From positions 62,001 through 126,000 of the forward strand of contig CAMCVI010000004.1 in assembly GCA_945881885.1 (NCBI GenBank): a stretch of 64,000 nucleotides of DNA, in the 5' to 3' direction. Shown piece by piece: positions 25,670 to 33,253 of the stretch (its first letter is position 1; every line of letters starts with the position of its first letter). This DNA comes from Chryseobacterium gleum. Lineage in GTDB: Bacteria > Bacteroidota > Bacteroidia > Flavobacteriales > Flavobacteriaceae. The notes beneath the pieces were generated by a model, which worked only from the letters and a program-made list of their open reading frames with translations, was not told the origin of the DNA and did not search any database. The translations under genes and the position numbers were made by a program.

Positions 25670-25677
25670 CAAAAATA
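25670..25677 (-). promoter_or_regulatory. Promoter -7 element for pdhB
   Basis: The minus strand reads TATTTTTG, a full TAnnTTTG match, 28 nt before the pdhB ATG. No matching -33 TTG was seen. Confidence 0.5.
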
Positions 25678-25824
25678 ATAAAATTTAATGACTACTATCA
25701 CTATTATTTAATATTTTTACTCAATCGATTTTTTTAATAATATCTTATCAAATTCTTATTTTGACAAGATTAAATTCAACAATTCATAAAATTTATTTAA
25801 TTTTTGTAAAAAAACAATATTTTG

Positions 25825-25836
25825 TATGCGCGCATA
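25825..25836. promoter_or_regulatory. 12-bp palindrome upstream of etfBA
   Basis: TATGCGCGCATA is a perfect palindrome and by far the most GC-rich spot in this 250-nt AT-rich divergent spacer. It lies 24 nt upstream of a near-consensus -7 element (TAATTTCG, 25860-25867) that would drive etfB. This is the expected place for an operator, but no regulator is known. Confidence 0.4.
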
Positions 25837-25893
25837 ATATTTTTTTAAAACATTTTTTGTAATTTCGTACCATCAATATAAATTAGTATAAAA

Positions 25894-26640
25894 ATGAAAA
25901 TATTAGTTTGCATCAGTAATGTTCCTGATACTACTTCAAAAATTAATTTTGTTAATAACGATACCGAATTTGATACAAATGGCGTACAATATGTTATTAA
26001 CCCAAATGACGAGTTTGGTTTAACCAAAGCAATCGTTTTAAAAGAGCAAAATGGTGCTCATGTAACTGTTGTAAGTGTTGGCGGCGTAGATGCTGAAGCT
26101 ACATTAAGAAAAGCTCTAGCGATTGGTGCAGATGAAGCAATTCGTGTAAATATTCAACCAAAAGATGGCTTGTTTGTTGCCAAACAATTGGCCAATGTGG
26201 TGAAACAAGGAGGCTACGATTTAATTATCGCAGGTACAGAATCCATAGATTATAACGGAGGTATGGTTCCTGGAATGATGGCTGGATTGTTAGGATTTAA
26301 TTTTATAAATGCTTGTATAGGAATTGAAATTTCTGGTACAGAAGCCACAACAATAAGAGAAATTGATGGCGGTAAAGAAACGGCTAAATCAAGTTTGCCG
26401 TTAATAATAGCAGGTAAAAAAGGTTTGGTTGAAGAAAAAGATTTAAGAATTCCAAATATGCGTGGGATAATGACCGCAAGAACAAAGGCGCTTAATATTG
26501 TAGAACCATCATCAGATGCCAATGCCACTTCTTCTATTAAATTTGAAAAACCAGCAGCAAAATCTGCTGTAAAATTAATCAGCTCAGATAATTTAGATGA
26601 ATTAATTAATTTATTACATAACGAAGCAAAAGTAATTTAA
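25894..26640 (+). CDS. etfB: Electron transfer flavoprotein, beta subunit
   Basis: A 248-residue protein starting MKILVCISNVPDTTSKINF, the family N-terminus. The AMP/adenine-binding-like fold and the LRIPNMRGIMTARTKAL recognition loop near residue 190 are visible. It forms a heterodimer with EtfA and accepts electrons from acyl-CoA dehydrogenases. A heptamer array fills the 37-nt spacer before etfA. It is divergent from pdhB across a 251-nt spacer holding promoters for both directions. Confidence 0.96.
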   Translation: MKILVCISNVPDTTSKINFVNNDTEFDTNGVQYVINPNDEFGLTKAIVLKEQNGAHVTVVSVGGVDAEATLRKALAIGADEAIRVNIQPKDGLFVAKQLANVVKQGGYDLIIAGTESIDYNGGMVPGMMAGLLGFNFINACIGIEISGTEATTIREIDGGKETAKSSLPLIIAGKKGLVEEKDLRIPNMRGIMTARTKALNIVEPSSDANATSSIKFEKPAAKSAVKLISSDNLDELINLLHNEAKVI

Positions 26641-26643
26641 TTG

Positions 26644-26671
26644 TAAATCGCAAAACGTAAATCGTAAATAA
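26644..26671. repeat. Heptamer array between etfB and etfA
   Basis: Four consecutive 7-base units TAAATCG, CAAAACG, TAAATCG, TAAATAA fill the spacer from just after the etfB stop to just before the etfA start. It leaves little room for a ribosome binding site other than the A-rich run AAAAAAT. Confidence 0.7.
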
Positions 26672-26677
26672 AAAAAT

Positions 26678-27646
26678 ATGTCAGTTTTAATATATACAGA
26701 ATCAAACGAAGGTAAATTCAAAAAAGTAGCTTTTGAAATTGCTTCTTATGCCAAAAAAGTATCCGATATTTTAGGAACAACAGTTACCGCTGTTTCCATT
26801 AATGCTACAGAAAATAATGCTTTATCTGCTTACGGAGTTAGTAAAGTGTTAAAAGTAACTAATGATAAATTAACGTCATTTAATGCAAAAGCTTATGCGG
26901 ATGTCATTAAACAAGCAGCAGAAAAAGAAGGGGCTAAAGTAGTAATCTTAGCTTCAACTACAGATAGTTTGCACATTGCGCCACTAGTAGCTGTAAATTT
27001 AAATGCAGGTTTTGCATCAAATGTAATTGAAGCACCTTTAAGCGTGGCGCCATTTCAAGTAAAAAGAAGTGCTTTTTCAAACAAAGCTTTTAATTTATCT
27101 GAAATTGCAACAGACATAAAAGTTTTAGGAATTTCTAAAAACTCTTTCGGATTGTTTGAAAATGCAACGTCATTAACAGAAGAAGCTTTTTCTCCAGCTT
27201 TATCTGATGCAGATTTTGGCGTGAAAGTTATCAATTCTGAAAAAACAACGGGTAAAGTAACCATTGCTGATGCTGAAACTGTAGTTTCTGCCGGTCGTGG
27301 ATTAAAAGGTCCTGAAAATTGGGGAATGATTGAAGAATTAGCCACTGTACTTGGTGCAGCAACAGCTTGTTCTAAGCCAGTTTCTGATATTGGATGGCGT
27401 CCTCACGGAGAACACGTGGGACAAACAGGAAAACCAGTTGCTGCAAATTTATACATTGCAATAGGAATTTCTGGAGCTATTCAGCATATTGCGGGAATCA
27501 ACTCTTCTAAAGTAAAAGTAGTAATCAATACAGATGCCGAAGCGCCTTTCTTTAAAGTAGCTGATTATGGTATTGTTGGCGATGCATTTGATATAGTTCC
27601 AAAATTGATAGAAAAATTAAAAGCTTTTAAAGCGGCAAACGCGTAA
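26678..27646 (+). CDS. etfA: Electron transfer flavoprotein, alpha subunit
   Basis: A 322-residue protein. The C-terminal FAD-binding domain is clear: SAGRGLKGPENWGMIEELA, KPVSDIGWRPHGEHVGQTGK and YIAIGISGAIQHIAGI. It carries the FAD that shuttles electrons, with EtfB, to the respiratory chain. Second gene of etfBA; the terminator hairpin at 27675-27714 follows it. Confidence 0.97.
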   Translation: MSVLIYTESNEGKFKKVAFEIASYAKKVSDILGTTVTAVSINATENNALSAYGVSKVLKVTNDKLTSFNAKAYADVIKQAAEKEGAKVVILASTTDSLHIAPLVAVNLNAGFASNVIEAPLSVAPFQVKRSAFSNKAFNLSEIATDIKVLGISKNSFGLFENATSLTEEAFSPALSDADFGVKVINSEKTTGKVTIADAETVVSAGRGLKGPENWGMIEELATVLGAATACSKPVSDIGWRPHGEHVGQTGKPVAANLYIAIGISGAIQHIAGINSSKVKVVINTDAEAPFFKVADYGIVGDAFDIVPKLIEKLKAFKAANA

Positions 27647-27670
27647 TTTTTTTATATATTGTGCCTTCTA

Positions 27671-27722
27671 AAAAGGCTATCTAAATACGATAGAAATATC
27701 CCATTTAGATAGCCCTTTTTTT
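27671..27722 (+). terminator. Intrinsic terminator of etfBA
   Basis: Twelve-bp perfect stem GGCTATCTAAAT / ATTTAGATAGCC with a 16-nt loop, followed by CT8. It lies directly after etfA. Confidence 0.85.
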
Positions 27723-27742
27723 TATAGAAAATATTTTTATAG

Positions 27743-27750
27743 TACATTTG
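27743..27750 (+). promoter_or_regulatory. Promoter -7 element for the bifunctional nuclease gene
   Basis: TACATTTG, a full TAnnTTTG match, 20 nt before the ATG at 27770 and just after the etfA terminator. Confidence 0.55.
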
Positions 27751-27769
27751 AATAAAGTTTAAATACAAA

Positions 27770-28381
27770 ATGAGTTTAGTTAAATTAACCATTAAAGGAA
27801 TATCGTATAGTCAAACACAAAATGGGGCTTATGCTTTAATTTTGAATGAAGTAGATGGCGACAGACAATTGCCAATTGTTATTGGTGCTTTTGAAGCCCA
27901 ATCTATTGCAATTGCACTAGAAAAAGAAATTACTCCACCTCGTCCTTTAACACACGACTTGTTTAAAACATTTGCTGATAAATATGATATTATAATTAAA
28001 CAAGTCATCATACACAAATTAGTAGATGGCGTTTTTTATTCCAGTATTATTTCCGAAAAAGAGGGATCGGAAGAGGTAATTGATGCCAGAACTTCTGATG
28101 CAATTGCTTTAGCTTTACGATTTAATGCACCTATATTTACCTACAAAAACATATTAGACAAAGCTGGGATTTTCTTAAACAAAAATAAAAAAGAATCCTA
28201 TTCTGATGAGATGGATGATGACGGCATTTTGTCGGATCCAGAGGTTTATGATGCAAAAGAAGTTGAAAATATTTATTCAAAATTTTCCATTCAAGAGTTA
28301 CATGATATGCTAGAAGAAGCCATCCAAAATGAAGATTACGAAAAAGCCGCTCAAATAAAAGAAGAAATAGACAGAAAATAA
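27770..28381 (+). CDS. Bifunctional nuclease family protein (DUF151) with C-terminal UVR motif
   Basis: A 203-residue protein. The DUF151 domain occupies about 1-130 (LPIVIGAFEAQSIAIALE and VIDARTSDAIALALRFNAPI). After an acidic linker comes a UvrB/UvrC-type motif at about 172-203 (LHDMLEEAIQNEDYEKAAQI). DUF151 proteins related to plant BBD have been reported to have DNase and RNase activity; the UVR helix pair may mediate protein contacts. The combination is standard in Bacteroidota. It is followed 22 nt later by the nucleoside permease gene and may be co-transcribed with it. Confidence 0.9.
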   Translation: MSLVKLTIKGISYSQTQNGAYALILNEVDGDRQLPIVIGAFEAQSIAIALEKEITPPRPLTHDLFKTFADKYDIIIKQVIIHKLVDGVFYSSIISEKEGSEEVIDARTSDAIALALRFNAPIFTYKNILDKAGIFLNKNKKESYSDEMDDDGILSDPEVYDAKEVENIYSKFSIQELHDMLEEAIQNEDYEKAAQIKEEIDRK

Positions 28382-28403
28382 TCACCAACCAAAATACTAC
28401 AAA

Positions 28404-29720
28404 ATGAGCATAAAATTAAAATTAACTATTGTAAGTTTTTTACAATTATTTGTTTGGGGCGCTTGGCTTACCACTTTGGCGAGTTATGGATTTGGCTTTA
28501 AACAATGGTCTGGTGCAGAGTTTGGAATTGTGTTTTCAACTTTAGGTTTGGGTTCCATAATTATGCCACCTATATCTGGAATTATCGCAGATAAATATTT
28601 AAATTTAGAAAAATTATACGGCATCCATCATATTCTATATGGATTAATTTTACTTTTCTTGCCGGCCATTGATAGCCCTTCTACTTTCTTTTGGGTGTTA
28701 CTTGTAGGTATGATTTTTTATATGCCAACGTTATCTTTATCAAGTTCACTTTCTTTCGCCGTTTTAAAAAAATATAATTTTAATATCATTAAAGACTACC
28801 CGCCAATTCGAGTTTGGGGAACTATTGGTTTTATAGCTGCTATGTGGTGTACCAATTTGTTTAGTAATGTAAATCCGCCTTTTTCTTTCGGGATTGGAGT
28901 AGGAAAAGCCATTGCTGCTGTAACCAATATGCCAGTAGAATGCAACCAGTTTTATATGGCGTCTTTTTTCGCAATTGTATTGGGAATTTTCTCTTTCACT
29001 TTGCCTAAAATTGAACCAATAAAAGATGAAAGTAAAAACAAAACATTCTCTCAAATTTTTGGTTTAGATGCGTTTAAACTATTTAAAGAATCTAAAATGG
29101 CTATGTTTTTTATCTTTAGTATGTTTTTAGGAGCGGCTTTACAATTGACCAATATGTATGGCGAAACCTATATTAAAGATTTTGAAAACATTCCAAAATA
29201 TGCAGAAACTTTTGTAGTAAAATCGGCAAATATTGTGTTGTCTATTTCTCAAATTTCTGAAACTATATTTATTTTAGCCATTCCGTTTTTTTTACGACGA
29301 TATGGAATAAAAAAAGTAATGCTTTTCAGTTTAATTGCTTGGGTATTGCGTTTTGGTTTTTTCGCTTATGGCGATCCAATTGGCAGTTTATGGATGATCA
29401 TTATGTCGAATATCGTGTACGGATTGGCGTTTGACTTCTTCAATATTTCAGGTTCTTTATTTGTAGAAACCACAACCGATTCTAAAATCCGTTCCTCTGC
29501 ACAAGGATTATTTATGATGATGACCAACGGTTTCGGAGCAATCTTAGGAAGTTTGGGAAGTGGATTTTTAATTGACACCTATTTTACTACAACAAACGGA
29601 AAAGACTGGCATAACATTTGGCTAACATTTGCAGTTTATGCTTTAATCATTACTGTTGCATTTGCGGTATTATTTAAACACGAACACAATCCAAAAGACA
29701 TAGCATCATTTAGTCATTAA
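28404..29720 (+). CDS. Nucleoside:H+ symporter, NupG-type major facilitator
   Basis: A 438-residue MFS permease with 12 predicted membrane helices, beginning MSIKLKLTIVSFLQLFVWGAWLTTL. The NupG-family features LQLFVWGAWL, SIIMPPISGIIADKYLNLEKL and YPPIRVWGTIGFI are present. It imports nucleosides for salvage, which fits the nearby thyA and the deoxynucleoside kinase at 12.6 kb. Its stop codon is the base immediately before the left arm of a 28-bp inverted repeat that encloses the next gene. Probable operon with the bifunctional nuclease gene upstream. Confidence 0.9.
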   Translation: MSIKLKLTIVSFLQLFVWGAWLTTLASYGFGFKQWSGAEFGIVFSTLGLGSIIMPPISGIIADKYLNLEKLYGIHHILYGLILLFLPAIDSPSTFFWVLLVGMIFYMPTLSLSSSLSFAVLKKYNFNIIKDYPPIRVWGTIGFIAAMWCTNLFSNVNPPFSFGIGVGKAIAAVTNMPVECNQFYMASFFAIVLGIFSFTLPKIEPIKDESKNKTFSQIFGLDAFKLFKESKMAMFFIFSMFLGAALQLTNMYGETYIKDFENIPKYAETFVVKSANIVLSISQISETIFILAIPFFLRRYGIKKVMLFSLIAWVLRFGFFAYGDPIGSLWMIIMSNIVYGLAFDFFNISGSLFVETTTDSKIRSSAQGLFMMMTNGFGAILGSLGSGFLIDTYFTTTNGKDWHNIWLTFAVYALIITVAFAVLFKHEHNPKDIASFSH

Positions 29721-29748
29721 TTGGGTAAAAGGTTAAGGGTTTTTGGTA
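29721..29748. repeat. Left arm of 28-bp inverted repeat around the four-helix-bundle gene
   Basis: Matches the reverse complement of 30140-30167 at 26 of 28 positions, including an uninterrupted 18-bp core GGTTAAGGGTTTTTGGTA (29731-29748). It begins at the first base after the permease stop. The arm is itself made of heptamers. Confidence 0.85.
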
Positions 29749-29758
29749 AAAGGTTTTA
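29724..29758. repeat. Heptamer array, left of the four-helix-bundle gene
   Basis: Five uninterrupted 7-base units GGTAAAA, GGTTAAG, GGTTTTT, GGTAAAA, GGTTTTA. Each begins GGT while the other four positions vary. It overlaps the left inverted-repeat arm. Confidence 0.75.
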
Positions 29759-29780
29759 AAAGATAATTTTTTATTTCAGA

Positions 29781-30155
29781 ATGAGAAATTTTAGAGAATT
29801 AGATATTTGGAAAGAGAGTAGATTGCTTGTGGCTGCAACTTATATGATTATGAGGCAAATGCCAGACGATGAAAAGTTTGGATTGACTTCACAAATAAAA
29901 CGTTCTGTAATTTCTATTCCATCTAATATAGCTGAAGGATGTGCTAAAAGTTCAGATAAAGATTTATGTAGATTTTTAGAAATTAGCTTAGGTTCTTGTT
30001 TTGAATTAGAAACCCAATTAATGTTGTGTTCAGATATAAATTATTTAGATGAAAATATAGTTTCAAAACAAATTGAATCCATTCAAATACTTGAAAAAAG
30101 AATTGCCTCTTTTTTATCTTATTTAAGAAATAAACCGAATACCAAAAACCCTTAA
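29781..30155 (+). CDS. Four-helix bundle protein (23S rRNA intervening-sequence / S23 type)
   Basis: A 124-residue all-helical protein with family signatures FRELDIWKESRLLVAATY, SQIKRSVISIPSNIAEGCAKSSDKD and FLEISLGSCFELETQL. This family was first found encoded in intervening sequences within 23S rRNA genes and has no established function. Free-standing copies are common in Bacteroidota. Here it sits between the nucleoside permease gene and thyA inside a 28-bp inverted repeat. Its last codons (TKNP and stop) are formed by the right arm, so the C-terminus is repeat-derived. No own promoter was recognised. Acquired element rather than metabolic partner, by inference. Confidence 0.9.
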   Translation: MRNFRELDIWKESRLLVAATYMIMRQMPDDEKFGLTSQIKRSVISIPSNIAEGCAKSSDKDLCRFLEISLGSCFELETQLMLCSDINYLDENIVSKQIESIQILEKRIASFLSYLRNKPNTKNP

Positions 30156-30167
30156 CCCTATACCCAA
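30140..30167. repeat. Right arm of 28-bp inverted repeat
   Basis: Inverted copy of 29721-29748 (26 of 28 matches, 18-bp perfect core TACCAAAAACCCTTAACC). It overlaps the last codons and the stop of the four-helix-bundle gene. Transcribed RNA could fold into a long stem closing a loop of about 390 nt. Confidence 0.85.
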
Positions 30168-30182
30168 CACCTTAAACCCATA
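30141..30182. repeat. Heptamer array, right of the four-helix-bundle gene
   Basis: Six uninterrupted units ACCAAAA, ACCCTTA, ACCCTAT, ACCCAAC, ACCTTAA, ACCCATA, ending 3 nt before the thyA ATG. The unit ACCnnnn is the complement-strand counterpart of the GGTnnnn units on the left. Confidence 0.75.
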
Positions 30183-30185
30183 TAA

Positions 30186-31010
30186 ATGAGACAATATCAC
30201 GATTTAGTAAAACACGTATTAGCAAACGGAACTCAAAAAGGCGACCGAACAGGAACTGGAACCATTAGTGTTTTTGGTTACCAAATGCGTTTTGATTTAA
30301 GTGAAGGTTTTCCGATGGTTACCACTAAAAAGTTACATTTAAAATCAATTATTCACGAATTGCTTTGGTTTTTAAAAGGCGATACCAATATTGCCTATTT
30401 ACAAGAAAATGGCGTAAAAATTTGGGATGCTTGGGCAGATGAAAATGGTAATTTAGGACCAGTTTATGGACACCAATGGAGAAATTGGAACAGCGAAGAA
30501 ATTGATCAAATTACAGAATTAATCGAAACTTTAAAAACCAATCCGAATAGCCGTAGAATGTTAATTTCAGCTTGGAATCCTTCTGTTTTACCAGACACTA
30601 CCGTTTCTTTTTCGGAAAATGTGGCTAACGGAAAAGCAGCTTTGCCGCCTTGTCACGCGTTTTTTCAATTTTATGTTTCTGATGGAAAATTATCGTGTCA
30701 ATTGTACCAACGTAGTGCCGATATTTTCTTAGGCGTACCGTTTAACATTGCTTCGTATGCCTTATTTACGATGATGGTAGCACAAGTTTGTGGTTTAGAA
30801 GCGGGTGAGTTTATACACACTTTTGGTGACGCACATATTTACAACAATCATATAGAACAAGTGAATTTACAATTGAGTCGTGAACCAAGAAAATTACCAA
30901 TTATGAAATTGAACCCCAATGTAACCAACATTTTCGATTTCACTTTTGACGATTTCACGTTGGAAGGCTACGACCCGCACGAGCATATTAAAGGTGCGGT
31001 TTCTGTTTAA
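30186..31010 (+). CDS. thyA: Thymidylate synthase
   Basis: A 274-residue enzyme of normal length. The catalytic Cys lies in [12 protein letters not shown], the phosphate-binding region in [17 protein letters not shown] and SRRM, and the C-terminus HIKGAVSV is conserved. It methylates dUMP to dTMP with methylene-tetrahydrofolate and releases dihydrofolate, which the folA product at 31973 recycles. In many bacteria thyA and folA are adjacent; here a lipoprotein gene and about 960 nt separate them, consistent with a later insertion. Confidence 0.98.
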   Translation: MRQYHDLVKHVLANGTQKGDRTGTGTISVFGYQMRFDLSEGFPMVTTKKLHLKSIIHELLWFLKGDTNIAYLQENGVKIWDAWADENGNLGPVYGHQWRNWNSEEIDQITELIETLKTNPNSRRMLISAWNPSVLPDTTVSFSENVANGKAALPPCHAFFQFYVSDGKLSCQLYQRSADIFLGVPFNIASYALFTMMVAQVCGLEAGEFIHTFGDAHIYNNHIEQVNLQLSREPRKLPIMKLNPNVTNIFDFTFDDFTLEGYDPHEHIKGAVSV

Positions 31011-31061
31011 AAAAAATATCAAACACATAATAATTGAGCAAAGCTATTTGAAAATAGGAGG

Positions 31062-31097
31062 ATATACTCAACTAAATAGCAAAAAAACTGAGTATAT
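31062..31097. repeat. 9-bp inverted repeat stem-loop before the lipoprotein cassette
   Basis: ATATACTCA (31062-31070) and TGAGTATAT (31089-31097) are perfect inverted copies with an 18-nt loop. The stem-loop lies between thyA and the TTAGTGGCA cassette boundary. It could be a terminator of thyA lacking a T-run, or part of a recombination site. Confidence 0.5.
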
Positions 31098-31104
31098 ATA
31101 CATT

Positions 31105-31113
31105 TTAGTGGCA
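31105..31113. repeat. TTAGTGGCA boundary site, inverted relative to 31776
   Basis: Nine bases that are the exact reverse complement of TGCCACTAA at 31776-31784, on the far side of the lipoprotein gene. Integron-type attC ends have this GTTAGnGGC / GCCnCTAAC look, so this may be the 5' boundary of a gene cassette. Confidence 0.5.
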
Positions 31114-31144
31114 ATTTAGCTGCAGAAAACACCAAATTACAACT

Positions 31145-31771
31145 ATGAAAATTGAAAAAGGAATATATGCTTTAATTTTTATTTTAACCTTAAATTCTTG
31201 TAAAGGTCAAGATGAAAATGATATTAAATATAAAATAGACACTAAAGACGTCATATTTTATAAAAATGCCGGAATTAAAGACAAAAACGCTCATTCATTA
31301 TTTGCTGAAGGGTTAGAAAAAGTTGACAATCAAGATTTTGAAAAAGCTAAAGAAAAATTTATTGAAGCTGATAAAATAGAAAGTAGAAATCCCATTATTC
31401 TTAATGCAATTGCACAAACTGAAGCTAGTTTGGGTAATATCAAAAAATCAAACGAAATCTCATTAAATATTATTTCTATAGATAGCACATATACTATAAC
31501 TTATATTAATTTAGGTCAAAACTATATGAGTAGTTGTGATTACAAAAAAGCGAAAGAAATATTATTGAAAGGTAAAAAATTTACTACTGAAAAAAACTTA
31601 CATACAAAATCAATTTTATTATTGAATTTAGCTATTGCATATAATAATTTAGGAGATTGTAAAAATGGCTTAAAATATTCTAGTGAGGTATTAGAAATCT
31701 CACAAGATGAAAAATTAACTGACTTTGCAACGAAAGTGAAATTGGAAAGTGAAGATTGTATCGAAAAATAA
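31145..31771 (+). CDS. TPR-repeat lipoprotein, function unknown
   Basis: A 208-residue protein with a lipoprotein signal, IYALIFILTLNSCKGQ, lipid-modified at Cys in LNSC. At least three tetratricopeptide-like helix pairs follow from about residue 55 (AEGLEKVDNQDFEKAKEKFIEAD; YINLGQNYMSSCDYKKAKEILLKG; NLAIAYNNLGDCKNGLKYSSEVLE). No enzymatic domain is present, so a scaffold or binding role is likely. It lies alone between thyA and folA, bounded by inverted TTAGTGGCA/TGCCACTAA sites, which suggests it arrived as a cassette. No TAnnTTTG promoter was found in front of it. Confidence 0.82.
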   Translation: MKIEKGIYALIFILTLNSCKGQDENDIKYKIDTKDVIFYKNAGIKDKNAHSLFAEGLEKVDNQDFEKAKEKFIEADKIESRNPIILNAIAQTEASLGNIKKSNEISLNIISIDSTYTITYINLGQNYMSSCDYKKAKEILLKGKKFTTEKNLHTKSILLLNLAIAYNNLGDCKNGLKYSSEVLEISQDEKLTDFATKVKLESEDCIEK

Positions 31772-31775
31772 AAAC

Positions 31776-31910
31776 TGCCACTAACAGCGGTTTCGTGCAA
31801 TGACTGGTTTGTTTTTCTCAGACTGAAATGTGCCCTTTAGAAATTTTAATATCTTTACAATAAACAATTAAAAAAGCCGCCACTTCACCATGCTCCAAAC
31901 CGTTAATTGC
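31776..31910. repeat. attC-like region after the lipoprotein gene
   Basis: Starts TGCCACTAACAGCGG right after the stop and ends CCGTTAATTGC about 135 nt later. The two ends are roughly inverted copies, and the size is within the range of integron attC sites. It also contains AAGCCGCCACTTCACC. This is a resemblance, not an identification; no integrase gene is in the window. Confidence 0.42.
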
Positions 31911-31972
31911 TATTAAAGTTCAAATCAATAATTTTCACAAAATCACTACCTTAGCACTTTAAATTTTCAACT

Positions 31973-32470
31973 ATGCTAACACTAATCGCCGCAATATCTA
32001 CAAACAATGCTTTGGGAAAAGACAACCAATTGGTTTGGCATTTACCAGATGATTTTAAACGTTTTAAAGCGCTAACTTCTGAGCATTATATCATTTTGGG
32101 TAGAAAAACCTTTGAAAGTTTTCCAAAACCTTTGCCTAATAGAACGCACGTTATTATAACTCGTCAAAGTGATTATATAGCACCAGCGGGATGCATTGTG
32201 GTTTCAAGTTTAGAAGAAGCCATAGAAGCGTGTCCAAAAAATGAAGAAATTTTTATAATTGGCGGTGGCGAAATTTACAAACAAGCTATCGATATGGCTG
32301 ATAAAGTAGAGCTAACTCGTGTACATACAACTGTTGAAGCGGATACTTTTTTCCCGGAAATAAATCCGGAAAAATGGGAACTTATTTTTGAAGAACACCA
32401 TCCAAAAGATGAAAAACATGCGTTTGATTTTACGTTTCAAACATTTATCAAAGCAAATCGTAATTCGTAA
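31973..32470 (+). CDS. folA: Dihydrofolate reductase
   Basis: A 165-residue enzyme. MLTLIAAISTNNALGKDNQLVWHLPDDFKRFK, YIILGRKTFESFPKPLPNR and IFIIGGGEIYKQAI are the NADPH- and folate-binding segments of DHFR. It regenerates tetrahydrofolate for ThyA (30.2 kb) and the methionine cycle (41-46 kb). The last codons (NRNS and stop) are encoded by the start of a heptamer array, so the C-terminus is repeat-derived; this lies beyond the conserved core. Confidence 0.97.
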   Translation: MLTLIAAISTNNALGKDNQLVWHLPDDFKRFKALTSEHYIILGRKTFESFPKPLPNRTHVIITRQSDYIAPAGCIVVSSLEEAIEACPKNEEIFIIGGGEIYKQAIDMADKVELTRVHTTVEADTFFPEINPEKWELIFEEHHPKDEKHAFDFTFQTFIKANRNS

Positions 32471-32496
32471 ATTGTAATTCATAATTTTGAATTACT
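32455..32496. repeat. Heptamer array spanning the folA stop
   Basis: Six uninterrupted units AAATCGT, AATTCGT, AAATTGT, AATTCAT, AATTTTG, AATTACT. It covers the last codons and stop of folA and reaches into the menG promoter, whose TTG (32472-32474) and part of TACTTTTG lie in it. Confidence 0.75.
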
Positions 32497-32500
32497 TTTG
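32472..32500 (+). promoter_or_regulatory. menG promoter (TTG-N18-TACTTTTG)
   Basis: TTG at 32472-32474 and TACTTTTG at 32493-32500, 19 nt before the chosen menG ATG. The -33 element lies within the heptamer array. Confidence 0.6.
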
Positions 32501-32518
32501 TACTTCAAAAAAACAATC

Positions 32519-33250
32519 ATGTCTAAAAGCATAAAACCCTATCAAGATTCCGAAAAAGGTAAGAAAGAGCAAGTAGCTCAAATGTTTGATACCATTTCCG
32601 AAAATTACGATGGATTAAATAAAATAATTTCTTTAGGAACTGATGCCACTTGGAAAAAGAAGATTTTACAAATGGTAAAACAACTTCATCCAACCTCTAT
32701 TTTAGATATCGCTACCGGAACTGGAGATTTAGCCATATTATTTGCAGAAACTACCGCAACTGAAATTATAGGTCTGGATATTTCGCAAGGCATGCTTGAT
32801 ATGGGCAAGAAAAAAATTTCAGACAAAAACTTAGATTCAAAAATTCAAATGGTTTTAGGTGATGGAGAAAAAATTCCTTACTTGGATAATTATTTTGATG
32901 TGATAACTGTAGCATACGGCGTAAGAAATTTTGAAAACCTAGAAAAAGGACTTTCTGAAATACTTCGTGTATTGAAACCAAATGGTACTTTTATTATTTT
33001 AGAAACGGCTGTGCCAACCAAATTTCCTTTCAAACAAGGTTATTATGTGTACACCAATTTTATTATGCCAACCATCGGAAAATTGTTTTCTAAAGACAAA
33101 GCCGCTTATAAATATTTGTCAACTTCTGCACAAAATTTCCCTTTTGGAGAAGCGTTGAACAATATTTTACGAAAAATTGGGTTTATAGATGTACAAGACG
33201 AACCGCAAACTATGGGTATAGCTTCAATTTATAAAGCATCAAAAAAATAA
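32519..33250 (+). CDS. menG: Demethylmenaquinone methyltransferase
   Basis: A 243-residue class I SAM-dependent methyltransferase of the UbiE/MenG family. Motif I is LDIATGTGDLAI, followed by VLGDGEKIPYLDNYFDVITVAYGVRNF and LETAVPTKFPFKQGYYVYTNFIMP. Bacteroidota use menaquinone, so MenG is the likely role: the last methylation of menaquinone. I moved the start to MSKSIKPYQ at 32519, because the ORF-track start falls inside the promoter. PorT follows after 3 nt, an arrangement conserved in flavobacteria. Confidence 0.94.
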   Translation: MSKSIKPYQDSEKGKKEQVAQMFDTISENYDGLNKIISLGTDATWKKKILQMVKQLHPTSILDIATGTGDLAILFAETTATEIIGLDISQGMLDMGKKKISDKNLDSKIQMVLGDGEKIPYLDNYFDVITVAYGVRNFENLEKGLSEILRVLKPNGTFIILETAVPTKFPFKQGYYVYTNFIMPTIGKLFSKDKAAYKYLSTSAQNFPFGEALNNILRKIGFIDVQDEPQTMGIASIYKASKK

Positions 33251-33253
33251 AAC

